DNA of 64,000 bases, taken from positions 954,105 to 1,018,104 of the forward strand of contig NW_020170386.1 of assembly GCF_000524195.1 (NCBI RefSeq), given 5' to 3'. A program made the position numbers and the translations under genes. A model generated the notes under the pieces. The model searched no databases. It was not told where the DNA came from and worked only from the letters and a program-made list of their open reading frames with translations. This stretch comes from Echinococcus granulosus (lineage: Eukaryota; Platyhelminthes; Cestoda; Cyclophyllidea; Taeniidae). Every line of letters starts with the position of its first letter. The first letter of the stretch is position 1. This document shows, in pieces, positions 12,101 to 24,273 of this stretch.

Positions 12101-14997
12101 ATTATCAAAATATTTTATTATTGTTATTCATGTGGGTAATTTTATTGATTGTCCAAAATATGCAACTCGTTCTGATCTACAGTCACAATTCTTGCTCAAT
12201 TTGGCATAGCTAGGGAAGTGATAAGTCTGTTAGTGATAAAATACTCGTAGGAGGATTTTGCTTTTAGTGAAGAATGTGATAAGGTTTTGAAGTGATTTGT
12301 CCGCTTTTGTTGACTTAAATTATATGCTAAGGTGAATTATCCGTGAGACAAGGAATCGGCATCAGAATCATTTGATCACCTTACAAAGGAAAGTGCATAG
12401 TATGCCCTATTTGTCAATGAAGGTTCTCCGGTACACTAAAACAGTAGCAAGAACACAATTTGTTGACCTATTTCTACCAACAGTAAAAGATTGCTACAAA
12501 ATTTTTCATGGACTTCAGTCCTAGGCGGTTGATAAAAAATCATTGTTAAATTTTGGCCGCTTTATGGAATGAGCTACCCTGGAGACAGCTACGATTGATA
12601 TTTACGATATGCTCCTTGTATGGTTAGGATCGTTAGTTCTAAAGACTTACTGAAGGTTAAAATTTAAAGACGTCAAACTCCTCGTCCCATTAACTACTGA
12701 TGTCCGAATGCGCTTTTACACATACTGACTGCTTTAGAATTGCGTTGCCAAACAACTTCTGGACTGTTAAGTCCCTTTAAAATCTTTGCTAGGGTGGAAA
12801 CTTTAAAACACAATAACATTCAGTTACTATGACTACACTTCTGCAAAGGCTTCAAATGATGATTCATTGGGTGCGCGAAACCTTTGATTGTTGTTCTAGT
12901 TGGCATGGCACTAATGCAGTCATGGGAGGAAACGCCCTATGAGGATCTACAACGTTCAATGATCCCTTTAAACTTTGAAATCGGTAAAAAATCCGCAGAA
13001 AATATAAGTAGCACATCTTATCTCAAACACTGCAATCTTAAAAGCCTGACACCTTTCATTCTCCTATGACGTCTAAATTTGCCCCAAAAAGTAACAGTTA
13101 TGTACATTTCTGCATTATACTCCTTCTTTGAAAGCTCTGAGTTGGATAATATTATGGAACATTACTAGATGTTAACTCACTCTAGAAACATTCCCATTTT
13201 CAACTAAATTAGAAGAGAATGCACGGTTTTGCGCTAAACCAGTATGGTTTTCTACTAAAGTTTTTCATGACTTAAAGTAGGTTAATCGCTATTAACTGGA
13301 AATTCAAAGGGTTTTCCATCATTTATAAGCTAATTAATACTTAATAACCTTTTCGTTTTTGTTGATTTATAAACCCGTAATAATGATAAAAATGCACTTT
13401 TCAGATGCTAAATAACCCAATTTTTAACTTTGAAATATCTATCGCCCACAAAACTGTTTAAGTGAAGTGGACCTATAGTGTTTGGTAGAGCGTTACGATC
13501 ACCATACTTGTGATAAATGGACCAAAAGACTTTACTTTACTTAAGTATAGACGATTCCAAAGTTGCATAATTGAATTTCGAATTAAATCCCCATAGTTTG
13601 CGCCTATGGGTTTATCACATCCAGATTACCCCTTAGAACGGATCATGACAACTACTATAGTTACACCGTAACTATAAAAGAAGCGAATTACTTACACCCT
13701 CTACTTGTTCCGCTAGCTTCTCATTTAGCTCACGCATCTCGCGCCGACTGCGTTCTCTCTCTTCCCGTGCTGTGCGCATATCGGGAATATCAAGCTCAAA
13801 TGCGCTTCTAGACAGACGCTCCATGGACCTGCTAGTGCTTCTCAGAGGCATGCTGGTCCTAGGTTTTACAGCGACTTCCTCAGCAGTCGACTCCCACGAA
13901 TAGACGGGAAGAGGAGGACTCAGTTCACTTCCTTCTTGATCACTTCCTATAGTCCCGGTATTGGTAACAAAACCACTGTCTTGACTTTTTCCTCCTGCTG
14001 AATACGGTCGAGTTGATTGCTTTCCTGTATCAAGGCTCTTCGTATATACAACTGGTTTTGAAACGCCTTGTTAAAAAGATGCATTTATATAAAAGCGATT
14101 TACTTAGAGGACAGTCTCTGCGAGCTGAGCTCCTGGACATGCTCTACAAAGCGATAACACATCCAAAATTCGCTGCAGCTAAGACTACTGCCTTTCGTTA
14201 GCCCGCCGTGACCTTGAGCCAATAGTATCTAACGATTGGCTACCAGTAAGGGATATGTGGCCGTGCTTTGGGCGTCAACCGTGGGACACGGTAGGACTGA
14301 CCAGCGAAGCCGACATTATTATAAGAGTTACTACGTCACTAACCTTTTTAATTAGTGGTCTAAACAAAGTGAAACAAATAACTTTGAAGTATATTTGGGG
14401 TAAAGGTAAAAGAACCAATGGACATAGCTACCGGCGATCCCACTGTTTGATTCACTATTTAAATAAAAAACACCAAAATGCATGTTGAAGACATAAGATC
14501 ACACAAAAAATGAACCCAAATGTGCACATTGAACCTTTATTCATCGCAATTTTCACGTACTCTCAAATGACTATTCTTTACGATGGTAAATCTGCGGTGA
14601 GCTCATGTAAATGTTGTGATAAATTATCTATCCTGTGTTCTGCGTAAACCCACCAGATGACTTAAACTAATTAACCTTATATATTAGATGCACCACCGTA
14701 TTCCGTTTTATTAACACTCACTTAGACTAAAACAAAAGAATGCTTTCGTTGACTTAAATTATGGCTGGCCTGTAGTGTAATGGTATATTTCCAAACCTCA
14801 CAACTGTAATCCAGCTTGCACTAATAGCATTTCAAATTCTCATTCACATGCCATACTTATCATAAGGGAGGGAAGTCAGTAGTTTGCTGTTTATAAAATC
14901 TGCATGATATGGCAGGTTAGTGGAGACAGATGTAGGTAGTGAAGATATAATGAATGCGAAAGAACTCACGACTGGAGCGCCTTCTCCTCGTGTCCAT
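84..14997 (-). CDS. Intermediate filament protein with lamin-length rod (3' end beyond window)
   Basis: Structural coiled-coil protein that would polymerise into 10-nm filaments or a nuclear lamina. Exons (minus): 14997-14970, 14066-13696, 10865-10654, 10572-10386, 7953-7696, 4604-4479, 888-518 and, less surely, 197-84; phases join throughout. The start ATG at 14997 lies in a 28-base exon whose phase fits the next one. The Ser-rich head is about 110 residues. Coil 1A begins near REMRELNEKLAEQVEG. Coil 1B continues through LQTLREEIDF-type heptads (exon 5, HLDEETANRISGQ). The rod ends with the family signature LNLEGEIAAYGRLLDAQ (exon 7). The rod is about 355 residues, the length of lamins and protostome cytoplasmic filaments rather than the roughly 310 of vertebrate cytoplasmic ones. 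The tail has no visible lamin-tail fold or CaaX box inside the window, so lamin versus cytoplasmic type is open; the long head favours cytoplasmic. Exon 4 appears to end at a GC donor. Confidence 0.85.
518..888 (-). CDS. IF gene exon 7: end of coil 2 and start of tail
   Basis: This exon carries the C-terminal end of the rod: a canonical acceptor (ACCCTCAG) is followed by NAYLEKAMRDVSTEAEE and the highly conserved helix-termination motif LNLEGEIAAYGRLLDAQ. After it comes a Gly/Ser/Arg-rich tail with SSMSPQRR. Reading through gives a stop right after SSSDM, but the sequence AT|GTAAGT overlapping that point is a strong donor and its phase fits an exon at 197-84. The stop may therefore be intronic. 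Confidence 0.85.
3828..3895. repeat. Imperfect hairpin inside an IF intron
   Basis: The arms TTTAGAAGCCGT and ACGACTTCTAAA pair with one mismatch. An inner stem ATCGCCAAT/ATTGGCGAT (9 bp, 2-base loop) sits between them, separated by unpaired bases. The total is about 68 nt. It could fold as a small RNA hairpin or simply be a DNA palindrome; there is no further evidence of function. Confidence 0.4.
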
Positions 14998-16152
14998 CCC
15001 TTGCTTAGCGAAGAAGTGTTGCATGCACTGTGGTGGTGAGGCTAAAGAAAGAGCAGAGAAAAAGTGCAGACCGCACCTGGACCACCTTCATTCGAGGTGA
15101 TGGAGACGGAGGAAATGGTACACACACGTGTATGCGGAGGGTATCGCTTCAGCTTTCACCTGAACTCTGTGCCTTTTCCACCTAGAAGGTCAAACATATT
15201 TCACCTCGTGATTTCGATTCACGCGCTCCCTTTGTGTGTGCTTAAGAAACCACGTGGACGGGTGAATGCGTGTTAGAGAGTACCATTTTCAGATAGGTAC
15301 TCCATAATTGCACGTTAAATGGCCATAATTTTACCGACTTTGAGATTATGATGCGTGTTTGCTATAAAAAACATCACGACCCACAAAACAGATTAACAAT
15401 TTTTAATTTAGCATGAAATAATTGAGACCCATATGATGGCAGGAATTTAAACCAATTTCGCCAAACCGTAATCAAAGAATGAAAATTTTCAGTGAATATT
15501 TCTCATCTATTTCTCTTAACCTCCAAGAAGTGACTTTTGAAAAATTTCTATTTATAAATACTTATTTAAGTGGCCAAATCTATTGCCTTATAGTCTAAAT
15601 GCGGGATGCAGGTAATGCTACATCTTCTGCTCTATCCACCAATCAAAGGCAGAAAATTTAACATCACACTGGATATGTCCTGCACTTAAATTTTTGCATC
15701 AAATCAGTTTCTAAAGTTGCCAAGCCTTACCTACTGAAATAGTTTTGAATGTCAGCGTAATAACCTCCCTCCCTTCATTTGCTTTATTTGATACAAATCC
15801 AATGCTACATTTAAACCAAGTGGCCGCTATATGATTAAAGCTCCTTTTGGAAGGTTGCTGCTAAAGTATCGGCCTTGTTGCATTCTGATCCTTTTAGCAT
15901 GGAGCCGTAATTTGTTGTATGCATTTGTCGATTTCTGCAGAGCATCCTCAATTTAATGCACAATTCGATTTGCATGAGAGCTTTCCTGATTACTTTCGTT
16001 TCATTACTAATAACCCACTGTTCCGTAAGACAGTAAATAGGACTGAAGACCGATCGTTGCTAACTACAATTTTTTATAAAAATAATGCCTAATCGGTACA
16101 CATAGAATTATTAAGAGGATGAAGAACCGCGTCAGTGTGTAACTGTTCTCCA
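14998..16152. other. Intergenic region between divergent/adjacent minus genes
   Basis: This stretch separates the start of the intermediate filament gene from the stop of the TEX14-like gene. It should hold the promoter and 5' UTR of the former and the 3' UTR of the latter. No coding exon or recognisable repeat was seen; the open frames here have no splice context or domain. Confidence 0.5.
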
Positions 16153-19100
16153 CTAGGTCACCTTCGCCGCCTCCCCTGAAAGGTAAGAAAAGACTAATGT
16201 GATAAGCGAAATCCTCGTATAATTGACTGCTATTCCTCTGGAACCGATTGTAAATTTTATTGCACTATTAGTTTTGAAGCCAAATCACTAACTGAAGGTT
16301 AGTTTCAATCCGGTTAGAGTTAGACGGTGGGGTGCAACTAAATGTTGCACTTATAAACCCCAAGCAACTGATTTTTTTAACCATGTCCAGATTCATTTCA
16401 ACAAAATTTGTACAGACTACCATGCTCTTATAGTAGATTTTCCTTTAAACCTAGGTCAAATAAAAAGTGCGCAACACAATTATTTTGCTGCATATTCTTG
16501 GAATATTTGAACACCTATTTAATAGACTCTTACCGCATTGTTTCTTCTAGCGTTTTTATATATTAAAAACACTACATTTGAAAACAGGGGGCAGTGTTGT
16601 TGTTATAATGTGCTTAGCAAAAGTAAAGGTGTTTAGACGCGCATTATTTCTAAAAACTGTAATATATTTGACAAAATAATTAAATGATATTTCAGTCCTA
16701 TAGCCAGGTTTTATTGTTACATTAACGGGCATGATTTATTCATGTCAGAAAGTATTACAGAATCAAGAAGTCAGCCTAACGGGGTTGATTGCATTGCTCA
16801 CCTGTTTTCTGAAAACACATACCTTCAATTTGTCCCCTGACTCGCCTCATCACGTTTGATGTCGTGGTGTTATGTGCCTCTTGACAAATTTTTACATACT
16901 TTGTGTCCACATCAGACAAGTGCTGCTCTCGCAAAGGCATCTCTGGATCCGATTTAAGAAAGGGCGATGAGGAAAGAAGTGCACGAGTATGACTTGTCGA
17001 AGTTGTTTTATCGCTTATCTGAAAGCAAAATTTCGGTATCTTCCAGCAAATCTATGTACACTAAAAACAGCGCAACAGTGCCTCAGTAGGGTATCTCAGC
17101 ATGTTGTTAGACCCCACATTATTAAACCTTCATGCATTTAAAAGCATATTTTAAGTACCCACATCAAAATAACTTTGTTTATTCAACTAACGCAATTCTC
17201 TTGCTCCAAATTTATTCATTCGCACGCGCTGAGTCTTTAATTTTAACAAATTACCCAAATTTTTGCGTATAGAAACTTAACCATTTGGATAGACGTATTG
17301 CCCTCCACCTTGCCAATTTCCGTTAATGACTTAAGACCCGAATGTAAAATAATTAAATCTATGAAAAGACGATGATGAAGAATTAGCTTGATACTTTCTG
17401 ATCAGTCCGAATACCAAACCTTAGACAATCTATAATGCCTCGTGAACATGCTGTTGCTTTCCAAATTATAACCAATTTCAGCAGTCGGAAGATTTTTAGA
17501 CTTCAACACTGAATTTTGTAGGGTTCCAGTAATTCACTGTGGTGGTTTCCCTAAGAGTTATGGTATATCTGCATTGCGTACTGTACAAAACGTATTAATT
17601 AATGCAAATTCCTTTGATGTCAGACAATAAAACGTTGAATGTACATTAAAATTCTAATCAATACTTGCATAACGCAAATATCATGGCCCTAAGTTTGGTC
17701 TTACTTCATTATGTGGCCTCATGGGAGAGGATGGTTGGGTTTGTGGTGGTGATGGAAGACTCTCTTCAGGTAAAAACTTCCAGCAAGTCGACAAGCTCTT
17801 ATTTGACGAAGCAGCTGTTCCAAAAGACGAATCTCCCAAAAGGAAAACTCCTCTCAACCTTACTCTCTGCTTTTTCACAGCACAATCGGGCACCATTGGG
17901 GGAGTGGTTAAATGGGAGGCCGGTTTGATTGGAGCTTTTTTCGATTTCCTACACGAAAGTAACATTTCCACTTATTATTTCCAGTAGCACAGATAAATCA
18001 ACAAATAATTTACCGTTCGCATACATTGACGTGTACTCTCTTTGAAATCTCCTCGACAGGATTGACCAAAAGTGCCTTGAGTTAGAACGGGGGTTGTCGT
18101 GCTGTGATGACCTATCATGGCTACCACCAACAATCTTGACCCATTTTCCTGCTCCGTTGACCACAGAATTCCGTCCAGAAACGAGTTCAGAGTTGGACAT
18201 CAGGGGGGACGATGAGGAAGACATAGAAGAGGTAGCGGTTTTGGGAGAGTGGGGAAGGTAAACTGGAGCAGAAGGGCTTCGCCAGGGTACGAGGGGCCGC
18301 GATCGACCCGGACCTAGTGGACTGCAGGGGATTGCGACCATTTCGATGTACTGCTCCTTCGTGAGACTTGTCGATTGTCCTTTGGGGACCCTCTTCTCCT
18401 CAAAGTTTGTCAGTTGCCTCATTAAAATCGGGCTACTGAAATTCAGTTGCCTTTGTTCCCCCGATTTAACCTCATCACCGCCCACTTTATCGATCGAAAT
18501 AAAACTTTGGCAATCATAGCGATGTATCAAAGTTTATGGTTAAATAAAGAAGAACTGCTAATAGAAGTTTAAAATGAGTGGTTAATTTACACCCAAATAA
18601 GCTAATTAAAGAAAATTTGGGACTAGTTTTTCGGTTTATTGTAGTTTTAAGCTATTAAGTACCATAAAAGAACCGAGATCCACTACCCCTTTGCCCTTAT
18701 CAAACGCACTTAATCAATGTACATGTTTGTGAACTCGAATACGGTCATATTTAACCTGCTTTACTTATCTTATGTCTACTTCGCCCTTTTTCCAACAGCT
18801 ATTAAAAGGCATAAAGGTAAATGATTGCTTAGAAGTGAAGTCTTTTTAGCTTTCACTAACATTCAAAACATGTTTTACCCTAGGGTCATAGATAACACCC
18901 ATTCCCAACAGCCAAGCATTAAAAAGGATTTCTACGTAAGTGCACCAAGTTATACCTGAAGATCCGGGCATAATACTGAACTGAGCTTTCTTTAATACGG
19001 CTTTATTGGTTGAATCCCCTCCAGACTTCATGGTGTGTTTAAAAGCCTTTAAACTGTAAGATAGGAAGAATTATTCATTATTATATTTCTTAAATTATTT

Positions 19101-22100
19101 ACTTAAAAATAAGTAAATTATGTAGGCTCACTAGTTTGGTCCCGCTGATTCATAAGTAGTGATTGAGCGCCCCTCTTCATGTAGCACCCCACTCTGATTC
19201 TCCTTCTCACTTTCTGACAGCTAAAATGTGCAATACTTTGTACTTTTTCTTATGATAATGGCAAAATAACATTAAAAAGTTCAGTTTGGGTTCATTTTTT
19301 CTGCTTGAAACTAAAAAGAGGAAATGCACGCTCTCAGTTAACTAACCCGATCACCTGGATAAAGCAAGGCTTCCTCGCTTAAGGAGGAGATAGTGGTGGT
19401 GTCAGTGTGGATTACATTGCCTTCGCACCAGCTTCTCGCACCTATCTGTCCTCGAAACTGCAAAGGTTCCTGTCTGTCATGAAGGTCCTAAGCAGACCAA
19501 ATATCCTCATTTGATTTTCCATACTTTCTCTTCATAGAAAGCAGTTAGCATAAGCTAATGCGAAGAAAAATGACTTATTGCAATCAAAAGAAAACATATC
19601 GCTTTAAGGAGGTTTAATATTATCATCGGTTTTTTTTCGCATGCAGCACGTGGCAGACCGCGCAAAGAGAAGTCAATAAATCGATTTTACCTGGATTACA
19701 ATCCCACGCTCCGGTGGCTCAATTACCCAATTAAGAAAAATCGAAATCAAAAGGACCACTGAATCCCCGCAGTTTAAATTTCCCTAGTGATATTAAAAAC
19801 TATAATGAATATGAAGCCCAACTCCCTTCACAATGTGACCTCTGTTTATCTATGCGTACCATCAAGAACATTGACAATATTCCCTCGCGAAAGCTCTGCC
19901 ACCCACACCTGCTTATAAAACAAGTCAGAGTTCAAGCTGATTCGCTTTATCTAATGGGCGTTTCAAAAAGTATTTACACTACAACAAAGCTAAATAAGAG
20001 CATAAACGCCGCTTCAGAAGTACTGTGTTTCACGGCTTTAGGGCTGAAAATGTAATTTACAAATCAAAATGAATTTAATCATTCAACCCGTTGAACAAAA
20101 TGTTTGTTCAAACAAGGCTTCTAAAATGAAAAAAGCACTTTATTGTAGAAGATAAATAACTCCGGGAAGCTTACCCAAAAAGCTCGTTCAATGGCAATAT
20201 GTAGATCTTCGACTTCGCCCCTTTCAGCAGACTCGCGTCGAAGGGCCTTCTTAATCGCAGGGCGCAAATGGAACTGCAGTTTTTTCTCTTCTGCCCCCAC
20301 TAACATCCCTATTGACTTTCCTCTGCTGGTGATAAGAGTGGATCCGTAAAAGCGGTGGGCGCAGCGTGGCTCGAAGAGCTCCTGCATTACCCTGGCAACG
20401 CCAAAGGTATCCGTCGCAGGAGTGGGTACGCAGTATTCATCACTACCGGCGCCACCGCTGCCAAAGATGCTGCGATAGGCAGAGTCCCCACCGCTACCAC
20501 TCCTAGCACGATGAGGCACCATCTGTGTCCCAATCTCTACCTCAAGCCCTAATGACCGATTGAGTAGTGCCACCTCCGGAGCCAGCCAAGCCCCAAGGCA
20601 TACGATCTCCTCCTCTGATAGTCTCGGTCCCACCGTCCTCCTTCCACTTTCCTCGCACCACTCACTCAAAAAAGAAGTAGCTCTTAAGGTGCGACTCTAG
20701 GCCTTCATCTTTGACCTGAGCCATCTTTCTGTAACTTAAATGCTGGCGACAAATTCCTATTTGATGCTGTTATTGGCTCTCAAAATATCCCATCAGTAAC
20801 AAATTTGAGTTTAACCATTAATTTAATTCATCTCAGATAGCAAATCCTAAAGTAGAAATTGACAATCATGTGCTCCTTTTAAATTTCGTACCGAACTTTA
20901 TAATTTTATCCTAGATTAACAAATTACATATCAATTGCAGTCAAGGGTAATGAGCCTAACCTACCTAAAAACATTCACTTTAGAAGAAAAAACTTACACA
21001 AAACGTCATTGCACGTTAATTTTTGATAAAATAGCCTAGAATGCCTTTAATCCAAAAGAATCCATTTATTCCCTTTTAACCGCCTCAATAGCTTTTGCAG
21101 TACTGTAATGCTTTAAGCAACAGTAAATTACTTTTTGTACCCAAAGTTTTTAAAATGTGAGATAAGAAAGAGGACATACCGCCACAATAGTGCGTGCTCA
21201 AAATTGGCTAACTTGGCATGGTCACGATCTGCTAGATAGATGGAGTAAGAACTAACTGTAGTGTGAACGATGCCGAGATTTTTCAGATAAATGAGTGCCT
21301 CAATTATCTGTCGAAGCACCGTCAGACGATCCAATGTGCCCAATTGGCTGTGCTAAAAGGGTTACCTTACAGTGAAGTGTTGGTGTGTTGAGCATCAATT
21401 CCATATAGATTAAAAACGGTTTTTAATAGAAGATAATGCAGATCTTGCGCACTTATTAAATCTTAGTTGCAGGTATTATTTCTCTTACTAATAATGCATT
21501 CCCTCAACTAACAAATTTGCCTTCATTTTCTAGGCCCATTTGCTTAGTAATAATCTAAATAAGCAACAATCAATTCAGGCATTGATTTATTTGTTTATAT
21601 CCTTAAAAGCACAGCATGTGTGACGTAAAAAGATCTAGTTTATTCTAAATAATAAATACTTGTGATCTGTCTGATAGGGAATAAATGGTAGGTCCACTGC
21701 TTCAGCATTCAAGTGGAACAAATCTTAAAAATAGTAATTTTGGTCTTATAAAGTTAAGAATACTACAAAATAGACTTGAATCCAAGTATGTGATTAAATT
21801 ACATACGTGTCGTACCTCTTTCGTAAGCATGGTATGCAGACACCCAGTGTAAATCCGTTCAAAAACTAAACTGGGGACCTGACGATGTGACAATGGACGC
21901 GTGACACCAAGTAGCAAAATGATATTGGGGTGTCGCAGCCGACTGAAACAAATAACATGATAAGTAGGCATGACAGCATACAGAAATTATCGTTACTTTT
22001 AGATCCTTTTACCTAAGCCATAGCATCTCCTTGTAGGCGTATTGTAGAGAGCATTCAAATAATTTCAAATTTCGGGAAATCTGACTAGACAACTCTTTTG

Positions 22101-22902
22101 GAACACTGCGAACTGACACTGGTGTTTGATTCCACACCATGCTTGAAAGTTCTTTAACTTATGCGGATGACTTACTTTTTCATGACAAAAAGTTGCCTTT
22201 TGGAGACTACGTATGGTACTGTACCCGCTTGCCGTAATTCGGTTCGTAAAACAATGGGTAAATTAGTTATAAGTTCATTGAGATTCTCTCAAATTGAACG
22301 TTAGGAAAAGAAATTACCCGTTTGTCTTCCATACATTCAAATTTAGTTTGCTGCTTACAATTTTCTAGTAAGGAAGTATTTCGGGGCATATGCCAGGATT
22401 CTCTGAATTGATTGTTGTTTTTGTAATGACGAAGAAATTTTAAAAAGGATGAAGATACCCGTGCCTTTTTGAAGTGCGCTTTGATAAGCGATTTTGAAAG
22501 CTTTTCCAAAAGCACTTCAAATGGTGTTTTTCCTGCACAATCGTGTTTGTCGTATTTGGCTCCATTGGTCAGCAACAGAGTAAACATATCCAAATTTCCA
22601 TTACTAGCCGCAATATGAAGAGCTGACCGTCCAAATTTATTAGTTCTACGGCTTAAAAAGCTGTTTTAACTTACTTTTCGGTATTTGCACCAAAAGAAAT
22701 AAGAATTTTTGCACATTTTGTATCTGCAGAGTTACATGCCAACATCAAGGGTGTATCACCCTGATGGTTCTGACAATCCACATCGGCACCTTTTACAAAT
22801 AGGACAAAATGTAGACATACCAGCAGCCAAATTTCTTAAAAGACTTTTGATGTTATTATTTTGCACGTCCGCGTGCAAGCAACTGTTTCCGACACCAAAC
22901 AT
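16153..22902 (-). CDS. TEX14: TEX14-like ankyrin-repeat pseudokinase
   Basis: Vertebrate TEX14 is a catalytically dead kinase-like scaffold of germ-cell intercellular bridges. Exons (minus): 22902-22821, 22789-22675, 22645-22318, 22285-22176, 21942-21816, 21352-21180, 20664-20175, 19487-19355, 19213-19132, 19053-18956, 18484-18025, 17948-17705, 17018-16823, 16175-16153. They sum to 2661 bases (886 residues) with every phase matching. The N-terminus has about three ankyrin repeats (HQGDTPLMLAC, FGRSALHIAASNGN). The kinase-like part follows: LRHPNIILLLGV, then IVHTTVSSYSIYL where HRDLKxxN belongs, AKLANFEHAL where DFG belongs, then LAPEVALL and DTFGVARVMQELFE. The catalytic Asp residues are absent, as in TEX14. 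The C-terminal half is Ser/Pro-rich without a known domain, and no GPPxxxY CEP55-binding motif was seen. The first three introns are 31, 29 and 32 nt. The start is the first ATG in frame; an additional upstream exon is possible because ankyrin-like residues precede it. Confidence 0.8.
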
Positions 22903-24273
22903 GCTATTGCGCAGAATATTGAAAATGGTCTCAAGGTCGTTACAACAGTGATTGATTAAACGAGAAATTTGACACCCAAGTATTATACCGCATAACGTAC
23001 TTATTCCCAAGTGCTCACCTTATAGCCTTAGACCACCGTGCTTTCGCTCCATTACCCGGTACTACCTATGAGGTAAATATTTGTGTTTTGTTCGCGAATT
23101 TCATGAAATAAAGGAATGAGTGTCCCATTAATCACTTTACTTGGCATCTTAGACGTCTTCTATACGGCTAAACCACATTTTCTATTTGGATTGAATTATA
23201 AAATCGTTATGTTGTTTTATACTTCCATGTTGAGCTACGTTTGGATGCTTAGTAATTAATCTTGTAAAGAAGCCATCTTAGGCAATTGATGCAATAATGA
23301 GCACGATCGATCAATTATACAATGCTTAAAACAAACCCTTGATGTTTTTGATAGTTACTTCAAACCTAATATTTTCGGACATTAAGTTCTGTACCTTGAG
23401 TCTTCCTTAAGAACTCAACTCGCCTTATCAATACGAAAAAGATTTTCACCATCGTACAGAAGGTCCGCAAGGTTGTAAACATGGTAGGCAAGCCACGACA
23501 CCAGGGGAAAGTGAAAAAGGTAAATGAGAATCTTGTGTTGTTAATAAAACAAATACCACAATGCTATGTAAATCTGATATCAAGCTAATTTTAAACTAGA
23601 CCCTATCAAAGTATCAACTTTGTAGTTCAGGTTTCACATCATGCCGCACCTTTGAAGTGGTAATTTTGTCATACGCGAGGAACATTACATTTATTTCTCT
23701 CTACTTAGATTCTTCCTTCAATATCATCATAAGAGGCCCTACTACTTAAATTCTATTTTATTTCAAATATTACTCCTAACTAATCGCTGGTTCATTTCTA
23801 GTAAACGTTGGTCTTATTTCTAGACTTCCTTATTTAAGTTTTTAATGAATCAATAGCTGAGTACCACGTTTCAAGTATCCAGAATCGGGTGTTTGCAGCT
23901 CAAATTTATCAAGTTTTCCAGTTTTATTGCTTGACGTTTTTTAACAATCTGCAAGTTATTTCCTATCCACTTTTAGCTAACCTTAAAATAAAATATGAGA
24001 AATAAATGGAAGTGGTGTTAAGTTACTTGCAATGAAGAAGCGTGTGTCGAAGCAGAAAAAAGCGAATTCAATCAATGACCCGACGCCTATACGAGCACAT
24101 ATTTTATTAGGATTTGCTTAAGTTATAGCAATAGCCAATCGCTGACCTGCATCAACTTTCACGGTTTTCATTTGTGCACTCTAAGGGCATACACATAAAT
24201 GGTTTCCATCCACGTACATGTGCACAAATAAATTGTTGGATAACCGACGGGACTTCCAGGGTGCAGTTGATAA
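22903..24273. other. Intergenic, head-to-head between TEX14-like and plus-strand Ser-rich gene
   Basis: The two flanking genes are transcribed divergently from here, so both promoters probably lie in these 1.4 kb. The 100 bases nearest the TEX14 start could include a further N-terminal coding segment (DLETIFNILRN) without a convincing acceptor. No other coding signal was seen. Confidence 0.4.

Noticed and set aside
14764..14845. tRNA-like segment with a perfect A-box consensus (TAGTGTAATGG)
   Set aside because: The B-box-like TTCAAATTC is poor and too far away, and no cloverleaf arms pair, so neither a tRNA nor a SINE head is supported.
22756..23010. Single uninterrupted 84-codon frame covering the start of the TEX14-like gene
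   Set aside because: It runs through a 31-nt intron; removing the intron restores the ankyrin repeat in another frame. It also lacks an ATG at its start.
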